Origin: an uncultured Eubacteriales bacterium
GTDB taxonomy: Bacteria; Bacillota; Clostridia; Oscillospirales; Oscillospiraceae
DNA: 16,415 nucleotides
Reading direction: 5' to 3'
NCBI GenBank assembly: GCA_900549885.1
Contig: URQA01000046.1
Location: 1-16,415, forward strand
Below, piece after piece: positions 6,795 to 14,458 of this stretch; within the stretch, counting starts at the first letter, position 1; each line of letters begins with the position of its first letter. A program made the position numbers and the translations under genes. Under the pieces are notes generated by a model, which searched no databases, was not told where the DNA came from, and worked only from the letters and a program-made list of their open reading frames with translations.

Positions 6795-7355
6795 ATGCAA
6801 CTGATTCAGTACCTTCCAGAAAAAGGCCCGTTGGAAGCGGGTGAGCAAATTATCGCGCTGGAACAAACTGCATGGCCCTCAGGCGCAGACCAGGCGGTAT
6901 TTCCCTCTGCTCCCCATACTTATGTCACCTCATTCGCTTTCTTTGAGCACGGTAAGGCCGTCTGTCATGTAGGAATTCGGAAGGCCCTTCTCCTCCACAA
7001 CGGCGTGAATTATTTGGCCTATGGTATCAGCGAAGTGGTGACACATCCCAGCTTTCGGCATCAGGGACTTGCGACCCGGCTTCTTGGCCTCTCGGCAGAG
7101 TTTATTCTAAGTCAGGGCGCAGACATTAGTATTTTCACCTGCGCACCTTCAAGAGTACCGTTTTATACTAGGAATGGCTGGTGCCCTTGCCCTAATTCCT
7201 GTCTAGTTGGTGGGACAAGGCAGCAGCCCTTCCGAAGCGACCTTCTCGGCCTCATCACTATGATTCGATTCATTTCTGACAGGGCGATTGCCCATAGGCA
7301 GGCATTTGAACAGACAGATATTTTCCTTGAATTAGGCCAAGGCCAGCTTTGGTAA
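6795..7355 (+). CDS. GNAT-family N-acetyltransferase
   Basis: This 186-residue cytoplasmic acetyltransferase has the GNAT core. EVVTHPSFRHQGLATRLL (about 80-97) is motif A, with the acetyl-CoA pyrophosphate loop R-H-Q-G-L-A at 88-93. IFTCAPSRVPFYTRNGW (about 114-130) is the C-terminal motif, where the tyrosine often serves as general acid. It resembles GNATs related to aminoglycoside 2'-acetyltransferases, but the substrate cannot be read from the sequence. The ATG at 6795 follows GAGG with seven bases between. It is the first gene behind the CIRCE operator and is followed 68 bases later by htpG, so it should be heat-inducible. Its base composition looks more A/T-rich than its neighbours, which may mean later acquisition. 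Confidence 0.85.
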   Translation: MQLIQYLPEKGPLEAGEQIIALEQTAWPSGADQAVFPSAPHTYVTSFAFFEHGKAVCHVGIRKALLLHNGVNYLAYGISEVVTHPSFRHQGLATRLLGLSAEFILSQGADISIFTCAPSRVPFYTRNGWCPCPNSCLVGGTRQQPFRSDLLGLITMIRFISDRAIAHRQAFEQTDIFLELGQGQLW

Positions 7356-7423
7356 TGACCGCCATCCTTTCGTTTTACGCATGAGCATATAAAATTCAAA
7401 AGATACAAGAGGTGTTTCCCAAC

Positions 7424-9328
7424 ATGGCAAAAAAGCAATTCAAAGCGGAATCTAAGCGTCTGATGGACCTGATGATCAACTCCATCTACACCCACAAGGA
7501 GATTTTCCTCCGGGAGATCATTTCTAACGCCAGCGATGCCATCGACAAGTTGGCCTACCTGTCCCTCACCGATGACTCGGTGGATGTCAAACGGGGCGAT
7601 TTCAAAATCACTGTCACCCCCGATAAGGCCGCCCGCACCCTCACCGTGTCCGACAATGGTATCGGCATGACCGAGGACGAGCTGGAGAAGAACCTGGGCG
7701 TCATCGCCAAAAGCGGTTCTCTCCAGTTCAAAGAGGAGATGGAGAAGGCTAAAGATGTGGACATTATTGGCCAGTTTGGCGTTGGCTTCTACTCCGCGTT
7801 CATGGTGGCCGACAACGTCACCGTCATCACCCGCCGTTATGGCTCAGATCAGGGCTGGCGCTGGGAGTCCTCCGGCGTAGACGGCTATACCGTCGCCCCC
7901 TGCGAAAAGGACTCCTGGGGTACCGATGTGGTCATGACCCTCAAAGCGGACACAGAGGATGACAAATACAGTGAATATCTGGAGACCAGCCGCCTCCAAG
8001 AGCTCATCAAGAGATACTCTGACTACATCCGCCACCCCATCCGCATGATGGTGGAGGACTACCGAATGAAGGACAAGCCCGCTGATGCTGGCGACGACTA
8101 CAAGCCCGAGTGGGAAACCGTCACGGAGGAGAAAACCATCAACTCCATGGTCCCCCTGTGGCAGCGTCCCCGCTCCAAGGTGAAGCAGGAGGAGTACGAC
8201 CAGTTCTACCGGGAGAAGTTTGGCGACTGGGAGGCTCCACTGCTCACCATCACCACCTCCTCCGAAGGCACCGTCACCTTCAAGGCCATGCTCTTTGTCC
8301 CCAGCCGCACTCCTTTCGATTTCTACACCCGGGAGTATGAAAAAGGCCTCCAACTCTATTCCTCTGGCGTACTCATTATGGATAAGTGCGCCGACCTGCT
8401 GCCCGACTGCTTCCGCTTCGTCAAAGGTGTGGTGGACTCCCCAGACTTCTCCCTGAATATCTCGCGGGAGATGCTCCAGCACACCCGCCAGCTGAAGATC
8501 ATCGCCACCGCTTTGGAGAAGAAAATCAAGAACGAGCTGGCTAAGCTTCTGAAGGACGACCGGGAGAAGTATGAGAAATTCTGGGCCGCCTTCGGCCGCC
8601 AGTTGAAGTACGGTGTAGTGGACCAGTACGGCGCCAAGAAGGACCTGCTCCAGGATCTGCTGCTGTTCCAAAGCTCCAAAGAAAATAAGCTGGCTACTCT
8701 GAACGAGTATGTGGAGCGCATGGCCGAGGGTCAGGAATTTATCTACTATGTCAGCGCTGATACCGCGGAACAGGCCGCCAAGCTGCCTCAGGTGGAGCGG
8801 ATTGCCGACAAGGGCTATGAGATCTTCTACCTCACGGAGGAAGTAGACGAGTTCGTCGTACAGATGCTGTCCGAGGTAGGGGGCAAGAAGCTCAAAAGCG
8901 TGTCCGCCCCCGACGCTCTGCCCGAGACCGACGAGGAGAAGGCCCGGCAGGAAAAGCAAGCGGAGGAGAGCAAACCCCTGCTGGACTTCATTAAGGAAAC
9001 TTTGGGCGACAAGGTCAAGGACGTCCGAGTATCCAAGATCTTAAAGACCTCCCCGGTAGTTCTTACTGCTGACGGTCCCATGAGCATCGAGATGGAGAAG
9101 TATTTCAATAAGGTGGAGGGCAATACCGGGATGAAGGCGGAAAAGGTGCTGGAACTCAACCCCAATGCCGTTCCCTTTGCCGCTCTGAAGTCCGCCCTGG
9201 ATGCCGGGGAGAAGGACAAGGCCGCTAAGTACGCCCAGATTCTCTACACCCAGGCGCTGCTGATCGCCGGCCTGCCTATCGATGATCCCGCCGCCTATAC
9301 CGAGCTGGTCTGCTCCCTGATGAGCTGA
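7424..9328 (+). CDS. htpG: Molecular chaperone HtpG (bacterial Hsp90)
   Basis: HtpG is an ATP-driven homodimeric cytosolic chaperone that remodels late-folding clients together with the DnaK system. The GHKL ATPase domain shows FLREIISNASDA (E31 for hydrolysis, N35 for magnesium), DNGIGM (77-82) and the lid-side loop GQFGVGFYSAF (116-126), then GTDVVMTLK. The middle domain has LNISREMLQ, whose arginine contacts the ATP gamma-phosphate. The C-terminal dimerisation part is complete, giving 634 residues, the usual length. I prefer the ATG at 7424, nine bases after AGAGGTG and giving the typical MAKKQFKAESKRL start; a GTG at 7412 overlaps that site. It is probably transcribed from the CIRCE promoter through the acetyltransferase gene, although a weak promoter in 7356-7423 is possible. 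Confidence 0.97.
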   Translation: MAKKQFKAESKRLMDLMINSIYTHKEIFLREIISNASDAIDKLAYLSLTDDSVDVKRGDFKITVTPDKAARTLTVSDNGIGMTEDELEKNLGVIAKSGSLQFKEEMEKAKDVDIIGQFGVGFYSAFMVADNVTVITRRYGSDQGWRWESSGVDGYTVAPCEKDSWGTDVVMTLKADTEDDKYSEYLETSRLQELIKRYSDYIRHPIRMMVEDYRMKDKPADAGDDYKPEWETVTEEKTINSMVPLWQRPRSKVKQEEYDQFYREKFGDWEAPLLTITTSSEGTVTFKAMLFVPSRTPFDFYTREYEKGLQLYSSGVLIMDKCADLLPDCFRFVKGVVDSPDFSLNISREMLQHTRQLKIIATALEKKIKNELAKLLKDDREKYEKFWAAFGRQLKYGVVDQYGAKKDLLQDLLLFQSSKENKLATLNEYVERMAEGQEFIYYVSADTAEQAAKLPQVERIADKGYEIFYLTEEVDEFVVQMLSEVGGKKLKSVSAPDALPETDEEKARQEKQAEESKPLLDFIKETLGDKVKDVRVSKILKTSPVVLTADGPMSIEMEKYFNKVEGNTGMKAEKVLELNPNAVPFAALKSALDAGEKDKAAKYAQILYTQALLIAGLPIDDPAAYTELVCSLMS

Positions 9329-9367
9329 CGGGTGGCGCGTGCGCTCCATTTTTGTCCAAATTGCACC

Positions 9368-9396
9368 TTGCATATCAGGAACCATCCTGTTATCAT
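9368..9396 (+). promoter_or_regulatory. Promoter of the HPr-like gene
   Basis: TTGCAT (9368-9373) and TATCAT (9391-9396) have 17-base spacing. Transcription starting near 9403 would give a leader of about 30 bases. No clear terminator separates htpG from this point, so read-through is possible. Confidence 0.6.
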
Positions 9397-9432
9397 GAAA
9401 TACAGTTCCTATTATAAATGGAGGTGGATCCA

Positions 9433-9648
9433 ATGATCATCGTGAAAAAGTTTAACGACGTGTCCGAGCTTCAGAAGCTTCAGCGTATCGCCTGCTCTGT
9501 CCCGGAGGATGTGTACCTCCACTCCATGGATGATTCCATCATGGTGGATGCCAAGTCTTTCATCAACCTCTTTACGCTGGACTTCTCCGAGCCAGTGAAA
9601 ATCGTGACCGAGTCAGAAGAGGTTGGAAAGGAATTTCAGAAGCTCTGA
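9433..9648 (+). CDS. HPr/Crh-like protein lacking the catalytic histidine
   Basis: This 71-residue protein resembles the C-terminal two-thirds of HPr, the sugar-phosphotransferase phosphocarrier. The segment DVYLHSMDDSIMVDAKSF then INLFTLDFSEPVKIV aligns with the HPr stretch around the regulatory serine, and Ser42 here sits at the HPr Ser46 position in the (N/D)AKS motif. The His15 loop (HARPA in HPr) is missing; the region reads QRIACSVPED. A regulatory serine without the phosphocarrier histidine is the arrangement of Bacillus Crh, which acts with CcpA after phosphorylation by HPr kinase. A Crh-like or purely structural role is inferred. The ATG at 9433 is preceded by GGAGGTGG; an ATG at 9418 would overlap this site. 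It has its own promoter and terminator. Confidence 0.65.
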   Translation: MIIVKKFNDVSELQKLQRIACSVPEDVYLHSMDDSIMVDAKSFINLFTLDFSEPVKIVTESEEVGKEFQKL

Positions 9649-9679
9649 GACGTACACCCGATCCGAAATCCAAATCCCG

Positions 9680-9717
9680 GCGGGGCTGGTTTGATACCAG
9701 CCCCGCTGTTTTCTTTT
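9680..9717 (+). terminator. Rho-independent terminator of the HPr-like gene
   Basis: An 11-bp perfect stem, GCGGGGCTGGT (9680-9690) with ACCAGCCCCGC (9696-9706), has a five-base loop. It is followed by TGTTTTCTTTT about 30 bases after the stop codon. Confidence 0.93.
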
Positions 9718-9728
9718 AACCGGCAGTT

Positions 9729-9782
9729 TGTTACCTTTTTGTAGTCATTTGTTCCCGTCTCGTAGCCATTTTGTAGCCATTT
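9729..9782 (+). promoter_or_regulatory. Tandem direct repeats resembling a Pho box (PhoP/PhoB site)
   Basis: Five half-sites follow one another: TGTTACC (9729), TGTAGTC (9740), TGTTCCC (9750), CGTAGCC (9761) and TGTAGCC (9772). Spacings are 11, 10, 11 and 11 bases. The last two belong to 11-bp units reading GTAGCCATTT. On the other strand the units read GGTAACA-like, close to the TT(A/T/C)ACA repeats at 11-bp pitch bound by Bacillus PhoP and similar in layout to E. coli PhoB boxes. They stand about 30 bases before a TATACT -10 element and drive an operon with a PstS-like gene, which supports phosphate control. The regulator is inferred; another OmpR-family protein would also fit. Confidence 0.6.
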
Positions 9783-9811
9783 CCCGGTGGACTTTTCCCT
9801 AACCGCTCCAC

Positions 9812-9817
9812 TATACT
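9812..9817 (+). promoter_or_regulatory. Probable -10 element of the lipoprotein operon
   Basis: TATACT lies about 60 bases before the GTG start. The -35 position (GGACTT at 9789-9794) is poor, as expected for a promoter that depends on the activator bound at the adjacent direct repeats. Confidence 0.5.
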
Positions 9818-9878
9818 GGCCTTGTGGAACCATTCCGTCCTTCTTCCGTCTAAATATACAAGGAAAATGTGATGCCCT

Positions 9879-11111
9879 GTGAAACGCCTCCTCCCCCTGG
9901 TCCTGGCGCTGGTCCTGCTGGCCGGTTGTCAGTCCCCGGCTGCGGCCCCCTCTTATGAGGTCACCGTCCATTGGGACGCCCTGGAGGGCGGGCAAGACCC
10001 CGCCCCCTATCTGGCCCGGCACTGGTACAATCAGGACCCGGACGACCTCATCCCTTCAGAGGACTACGGGCCTCTGGTCCCCTACATCGGCGGGGAAAGC
10101 TATAACATGGAGTCCTGGCCCGAGTTTGGCCTCTCCTACGGTCTGGCCACCCAGGACGGCGCAATCGTCACCGCCCCGGTGTTCGTCTCCGTCAGCCCCA
10201 TAACCTGGTACGACCAGCGAACCCACGCCTCCCAAACCACAAACCTTCTCTGTCTGCGCAGGGGCGGCGGAACGGGCGAAAGCGGCTGGCCGGTGGAGCT
10301 GATCGGGCTGGCCTCCTCCGACGGCTCCTGGTACACCGGCCCCATCTACCGCCAGGTGATCTGCACGGCCCAGCCGGGGGTCCTGCTCCTGGACGAAGAG
10401 GGCGCCCTGGTCATGCTGGACTGGACCGGGCAGGAGCTCTGGTGCTGGGCCGCCGATGACATTCCCCTACCCAACTTCGACGCTGAAAACTACCTCTGGG
10501 AAGGAGCCTGGATCTCCGGCCCTTACATGCGCCACGAGTTCACCCAAAATTTCTCCCTGACATACGTCTACCTGGACCTGCGGAACGGCACCGTTTCCCA
10601 AAGCCCCCCATCCGGCACCGTCTGGGCGGAAGACGGAGACAGCGACGATGCTAAAGAAGCCTCCCCCCAGGAGGACGGCTTCTGGTCCTCCTGGGAGGCC
10701 CCCACCCTCACCATCCACACTGAGGATGGCCAGCTCCACACCATCACCGGCATCCCAAACTACGGCCTGGAGATCGACGGGGACCGGGTCCTGTTCCAGA
10801 CCACCGCCCAGGGAGACCAATACGCCCTCACCGCCCTGGATGGCAACGTGATCTTCACCTCTCAGCACAGCCAGCTGTCCTTCCTAGACCAGCGCCGCCC
10901 CGGCATCCCCTCCCTGCTATGCCTCAGCCTGGAGAACGACCGCTATCTCCTGCTGGACCGGGACGGGGGCCAGATCGCCGAGACAGCTTTCGTCGTCCCC
11001 CAGCAGTGGGGCGACCGCCTGCTCTTCGCCGATGACACCTCCTACCGCCTCACCGACCTGGCGGGTAACGACCTCATCCGCCTGCCCCGGCTGAGCTATC
11101 AGCCGGACTGA
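9879..11111 (+). CDS. Lipoprotein of unrecognised family with WG-repeat-like segments (paralogue 1)
   Basis: This 410-residue secreted lipoprotein has a very short signal peptide with lipobox L-A-G-C (Cys17), so it should be anchored outside the membrane. I cannot name the family. After HWDAL comes DDLIPSEDYGPLVPYIGG, then YGLATQDGAIVTAPVF, which resembles a WG repeat. Later segments have the same pattern of a beta strand, D-x-x-G and a strand (ALVMLDWTGQELW, YALTALDGNVIF, YLLLDRDGGQIAE, YRLTDLAGNDLI), suggesting a beta-propeller-like or repeat sensor domain. It is clearly paralogous to the protein at 12097-13413. The start is GTG at 9879, as a stop lies three codons upstream in frame; AAGGAA sits unusually far away (about 14 bases), so translation may be weak. 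First gene behind the Pho-like repeats. Confidence 0.85.
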   Translation: MKRLLPLVLALVLLAGCQSPAAAPSYEVTVHWDALEGGQDPAPYLARHWYNQDPDDLIPSEDYGPLVPYIGGESYNMESWPEFGLSYGLATQDGAIVTAPVFVSVSPITWYDQRTHASQTTNLLCLRRGGGTGESGWPVELIGLASSDGSWYTGPIYRQVICTAQPGVLLLDEEGALVMLDWTGQELWCWAADDIPLPNFDAENYLWEGAWISGPYMRHEFTQNFSLTYVYLDLRNGTVSQSPPSGTVWAEDGDSDDAKEASPQEDGFWSSWEAPTLTIHTEDGQLHTITGIPNYGLEIDGDRVLFQTTAQGDQYALTALDGNVIFTSQHSQLSFLDQRRPGIPSLLCLSLENDRYLLLDRDGGQIAETAFVVPQQWGDRLLFADDTSYRLTDLAGNDLIRLPRLSYQPD

Positions 11112-11171
11112 CCTTCGATCTGCCCTCCGGCAAGTCCATCCATCCCATCCACCCACAAAGGAGGAACCTAC

Positions 11172-12095
11172 ATGAAAATGAAACGCATCCTTGCCGCCGC
11201 CCTGTCCGGGGCCTTGCTGCTTACCCTTGCCGCCTGCCAGCAGCCCTCCCAGACCAACACCGGCAGCCCCGCCCCCTCCCCCCAGACCGTCACCTTCACC
11301 CGGGATAACTTCCCACGGCTGGACGGGTCCACCTCCACCGCCCCCCTGGGCCGGGCCATCGCCTCCGTCCTGCTGGGGGAAAGCGAGGATGACGTGGCCG
11401 ACCTCATCCACTTCTCCCGCACCAGCGAGTCCTTCCGCCAGCTGATGCAAGGCAACTCCGATCTGCTCATCGTGGCCGAACCCAGCCCGAACGTACTGGA
11501 CGAGCTGGATGCGGCCGGCTTTGAGATCCAGATGGAGCCATTCGCCAACGATGGCCTGGTGTTCGTGGTCAATGCAGACAATCCGGTGGACTCTCTCACG
11601 GTGGAACAGCTCCGGGACATCTACACCGGCAAAATTACCAACTGGAAAGAGGTGGGCGGCGACGACCTGGAAATCGCCCCCTTCCAGCGCAACGCCGAAT
11701 CGGGCAGCCAGGTTCTCATGGAAAAACTGGTTATGGACGGCCAGGCGATGATGGAGCCTCCCGAGGGGTATATGCTCAGCGAGATGGGCACTCTCATGGA
11801 GGCGGTGCGCAGCTATGACAACTCCGCCAGCGCCATCGGCTATTCCGTGTTCTATTACGCCAGCGATATGGAGATGGCCTCCGGTCTAAAGATCCTCCGG
11901 GTGGACGGTGTGAACCCCTCCGCCGATGCCATCCGCAGCGGCGAATACCCTCTTCGCAACCCCTATTACGTGGCCATGGCCGCCAACACCCCAGACGACG
12001 ACCTGACCTCCATTCTCTACCACTGGATTCTCAGCCAGGAAGGTCAAAAACTGGTGGACCAGATGGGCTACGCCTCTGTTCTGGAGGTGGGCTGA
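11172..12095 (+). CDS. PstS-like phosphate-binding lipoprotein
   Basis: This 307-residue substrate-binding protein belongs to the PstS/SphX type (type 2 periplasmic binding fold). The lipobox is L-A-A-C with Cys22, followed by a Ser/Pro-rich linker. DGSTSTAPLGRAI is the family signature whose Ser/Thr residues bind phosphate oxygens. NSDLLIVAEPS supplies the acidic residue. DNPVDSLTVEQLRDIYTGKI, then NWKEVGG and FQRNAESGSQ contain the hinge and the R-x-x-x-S-G-S anion site. It would capture phosphate outside the cell or act as a sensor. No permease or ATPase genes follow, so it either feeds a transporter encoded elsewhere or works with its neighbours. AAAGGAGG precedes the ATG at 11172, the best ribosome binding site in the operon, implying higher output than the first gene. 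Confidence 0.88.
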   Translation: MKMKRILAAALSGALLLTLAACQQPSQTNTGSPAPSPQTVTFTRDNFPRLDGSTSTAPLGRAIASVLLGESEDDVADLIHFSRTSESFRQLMQGNSDLLIVAEPSPNVLDELDAAGFEIQMEPFANDGLVFVVNADNPVDSLTVEQLRDIYTGKITNWKEVGGDDLEIAPFQRNAESGSQVLMEKLVMDGQAMMEPPEGYMLSEMGTLMEAVRSYDNSASAIGYSVFYYASDMEMASGLKILRVDGVNPSADAIRSGEYPLRNPYYVAMAANTPDDDLTSILYHWILSQEGQKLVDQMGYASVLEVG

Positions 12096-12096
12096 C

Positions 12097-13413
12097 GTGA
12101 AAGTTCTTCGCTTGGCCGCCCCCGTTCTGGCCCTGGCGCTGCTGGCCGGCTGTCAGCAGCCCGCTGTGGAAAGCCCCTCCCCGGTTCCCAGCCCGGACGC
12201 CTCCCCCGCCCCCTCCTATCAAGTGACAACTCATTGGGATGCCCTGAATGAGCGTCCCACCCCTTTGGTGCAGCGCCGCTACGAGGGCTACACCGACGAC
12301 CTTATTCCAGCGGACGACTACGGCCAACTGGTCCCCTATATCGGCGGAGAGGCCAGCGCACAGGGCTGGGGCACTGGCTGGTACTACGGTCTGGCCACCC
12401 GTGACGGGGTCATTGTCACCGACCCGGTTTTTCTGGAAATCGAGGCCCTGTCCTACTATGATTCCGGTGCCCGCGCCACCCGACAGGCTCCCCTTCTCAT
12501 CCTGCGCCAAGGGGGCGTTAATGAGGATGCAGACCCCGGCGATTCCGGCTATTACTATAACCGTTATGGCCTGGCCGCCATGGATGGGGCCTGGTACACG
12601 GGACTTGCCTACTCTGCTCTCATCTGTCAGTCAGAGTTAGGGGCACTGATGTTCGAGACCGGGGGCGACGTGGTCATGATTGGCCTGGACGGACATGAGC
12701 TGTGGCGCTGGGGCGCGGATGAGATTCCCTTGCCCAACCTCACCCCCCAGGAGTCCTATTGGGGAGATGCCTCTGCCAGCGGTCCTTACCTCAACTATGT
12801 GGAGCATTGGGATGATGAGGGACAGCCCTCCTACCTCTATGTAGACCTGCGCACCGGCCAGGTGCTGGACAGCGAGCCCTCCGACTATCCCGCAGATCTG
12901 CTATATCAGGACGGTATGGGCTATTTTAACGGCGGCTGGTACAAGCAGGCCGACGGCACCCTCACCATCCACACCGACGATGGTCGGGATTATTCCTTTT
13001 CTCTGCCCGAGGGCTGTGACTATCCCGACATCAACGGCGACCGTGTCATCTTCCGCCCCAGCACCTACACGGCCGGGGAAAATCAGGTGCGCTCCATCGT
13101 CACCGACCTGGAGGGCAATGTACTGCTCCGCAGCGATCAATATCTGAACTTTATCTGGCAAAGCTGGGGGGATGTATCCTCCCTGCTGTACTGCTCTGAT
13201 TTTCACGATGATGGAAGTGGAACCAGTTGGACCGTTTCCACCGTGCTGGACCGGGATGGAAACGAACTGTTCACCACCCGAGAGTATCCCCAGCAGTTTG
13301 GGGACCGGCTGCTCTGGGCCGACGACGCCTACTACCACCTGACCGACCTGGAGGGTACCGACCTCATCCGCTACCCCCGCTGGAGTAGCCTGGACCTGCC
13401 TGCCGACGATTGA
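12097..13413 (+). CDS. Lipoprotein of unrecognised family with WG-repeat-like segments (paralogue 2)
   Basis: This 438-residue lipoprotein has lipobox L-A-G-C (Cys19) and a Ser/Pro-rich linker. It is a clear paralogue of the protein at 9879-11111: both have HWDAL, D-D-L-I-P-x-x-D-Y-G-x-L-V-P-Y-I-G-G, Y-G-L-A-T-x-D-G-x-I-V-T-x-P-V-F, W-Y-T-G, D-E/D-I-P-L-P-N, LTIHT-D/E-DG, and a closing L-T-D-L-x-G-x-D-L-I-R. Repeated strand-DG-strand segments suggest a propeller-like exterior domain, function unknown. The start is GTG at 12097, one base after the PstS-like stop, with GGAGGTG inside the end of that gene, so translation is coupled. The sandwich of paralogue, PstS-like and paralogue suggests the three form a surface assembly or respond together to phosphate; this is inference. 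Confidence 0.86.
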   Translation: MKVLRLAAPVLALALLAGCQQPAVESPSPVPSPDASPAPSYQVTTHWDALNERPTPLVQRRYEGYTDDLIPADDYGQLVPYIGGEASAQGWGTGWYYGLATRDGVIVTDPVFLEIEALSYYDSGARATRQAPLLILRQGGVNEDADPGDSGYYYNRYGLAAMDGAWYTGLAYSALICQSELGALMFETGGDVVMIGLDGHELWRWGADEIPLPNLTPQESYWGDASASGPYLNYVEHWDDEGQPSYLYVDLRTGQVLDSEPSDYPADLLYQDGMGYFNGGWYKQADGTLTIHTDDGRDYSFSLPEGCDYPDINGDRVIFRPSTYTAGENQVRSIVTDLEGNVLLRSDQYLNFIWQSWGDVSSLLYCSDFHDDGSGTSWTVSTVLDRDGNELFTTREYPQQFGDRLLWADDAYYHLTDLEGTDLIRYPRWSSLDLPADD

Positions 13414-13416
13414 CTG

Positions 13417-13450
13417 CTCCTAATCGTCTGATCACATTTTATTAGGAGGA
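13417..13450 (+). promoter_or_regulatory. Hairpin covering the Shine-Dalgarno of the fourth lipoprotein gene
   Basis: CTCCTAAT (13417-13424) pairs perfectly with ATTAGGAG (13441-13448), which is most of the ribosome binding site TAGGAGGA for the ATG at 13457. The loop is 16 bases. The stem is directly followed by a run of six Ts, so it could also work as a leaky terminator. Either way it could set expression of the last gene apart from the first three. Confidence 0.6.
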
Positions 13451-13456
13451 TTTTTT

Positions 13457-14431
13457 ATGAAACGCCTGTCTGCTCTGCTTCTGTCCCTGCTCTTGCTCCT
13501 GGCCCTGGCCGCCTGCGGCACCCCCACCGTGGAGTCCCCCTCCCCGGACCCCAGCCCCGCCCTCTCTGAGAACGTGACGACCGATTCCCCTGTCCCCACC
13601 ATCGCCCTGCCCGAAGATGTCCGCTACTTCTTTGCCGACGGCTATTTCCTGGGCAGCTGGTCCGGCGGCCAGTGGCGCTCCGCCTCAGAGGGCGGCTTCA
13701 CCCTGGGGGAACTGTTTGGCCGGGATTACCTGGACATCTGGGGCGAGTCCCTTGGGGCGGTGCGCTTTTCCGTTGCCTGGGACAGCGGACAGTTTACCGA
13801 GGCAGACACACAACTGCTTCAGCCCTATGGCGTCATCGAGGGGCACGACTTCATTATGGCCCTACCTGCCCAGCTCACCGGGGAAGCGGCTCAAATCCCG
13901 GTTCCCACTTATGGGTTTTACGCCCAGTTCGACGGCCAGGCCCAGCGGATGGCGTCCAACGCAGCGCTGACCATTCCCACCTTTTTCACAGAAGCGGCTC
14001 ATGATCTCTCCGACCAAACCGCCGCGGGGCTACTCTCTGCCGCCGACATCACCTTTGATCCGGCCCGGGCGGCCAAAAGCTTCCAAGCCATAGACCTGGA
14101 CGGCGACGGCCAGGTTGAAACCCTCACCCTGCTGCAAAACCCACGGGATGAGGGCGGCTACGCCATACTCAGCGAAGGCGACCCCATTTTCTATGCGCTG
14201 CTCCTCACCGACGGGGACGAAACCAGTCTGGTCTGCGCCGAGGCCATTGACTATACCGACGATGTCACCGCCCACTTCAGCGCCGGTTCGCTTACAGCCG
14301 CTGACCTGAACGGAGACGGCCGGTGTGAGATCATTCTTCAGTACAAAGGCTGGGAGTGGGGGCACTACTCCGCCTATTCCCTGGCCGACGGCCAGTGGAC
14401 CGAGGTTCTCCGGGCCGAGTATGGCACCTGA
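13457..14431 (+). CDS. Lipoprotein with two DxDGDG-type metal-binding loops
   Basis: This 324-residue lipoprotein has lipobox L-A-A-C (Cys20) and a linker (VESPSPDPSP) much like the previous protein. The middle 150 residues have no motif I recognise. The C-terminal third has DLDGDGQVETLTLL (about 214) and DLNGDGRCEIILQY (about 286), the calcium-loop pattern seen in FG-GAP/VCBS-like and EF-hand-like repeats of secreted proteins. It ends with YSLADGQWTEVLRAEYGT, also common in this class. A surface calcium-dependent role is likely, but its ligand or partner is unknown. TAGGAGGA precedes the ATG but lies in a hairpin. It follows the other lipoprotein genes by 43 bases on the same strand and ends at the strong terminator, so it is probably the last gene of the operon. 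Confidence 0.82.
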   Translation: MKRLSALLLSLLLLLALAACGTPTVESPSPDPSPALSENVTTDSPVPTIALPEDVRYFFADGYFLGSWSGGQWRSASEGGFTLGELFGRDYLDIWGESLGAVRFSVAWDSGQFTEADTQLLQPYGVIEGHDFIMALPAQLTGEAAQIPVPTYGFYAQFDGQAQRMASNAALTIPTFFTEAAHDLSDQTAAGLLSAADITFDPARAAKSFQAIDLDGDGQVETLTLLQNPRDEGGYAILSEGDPIFYALLLTDGDETSLVCAEAIDYTDDVTAHFSAGSLTAADLNGDGRCEIILQYKGWEWGHYSAYSLADGQWTEVLRAEYGT

Positions 14432-14432
14432 G

Positions 14433-14458
14433 CGGCCTACATAAACGGCCTACATAAA
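14433..14458. repeat. 13-bp tandem duplication
   Basis: CGGCCTACATAAA occurs twice with no gap (14433-14445 and 14446-14458), starting two bases after the stop of the last lipoprotein gene and touching the terminator stem. It is probably a replication slippage product. Confidence 0.9.

Noticed and set aside
7844..8959. Minus-strand open frame of 371 codons inside htpG
   Set aside because: Leucine/glycine/valine-rich shadow of a highly conserved htpG reading frame.
9329..9360. Terminator directly after htpG
   Set aside because: Only a GCGC-type short stem before CATTTTT is visible, too weak to call.
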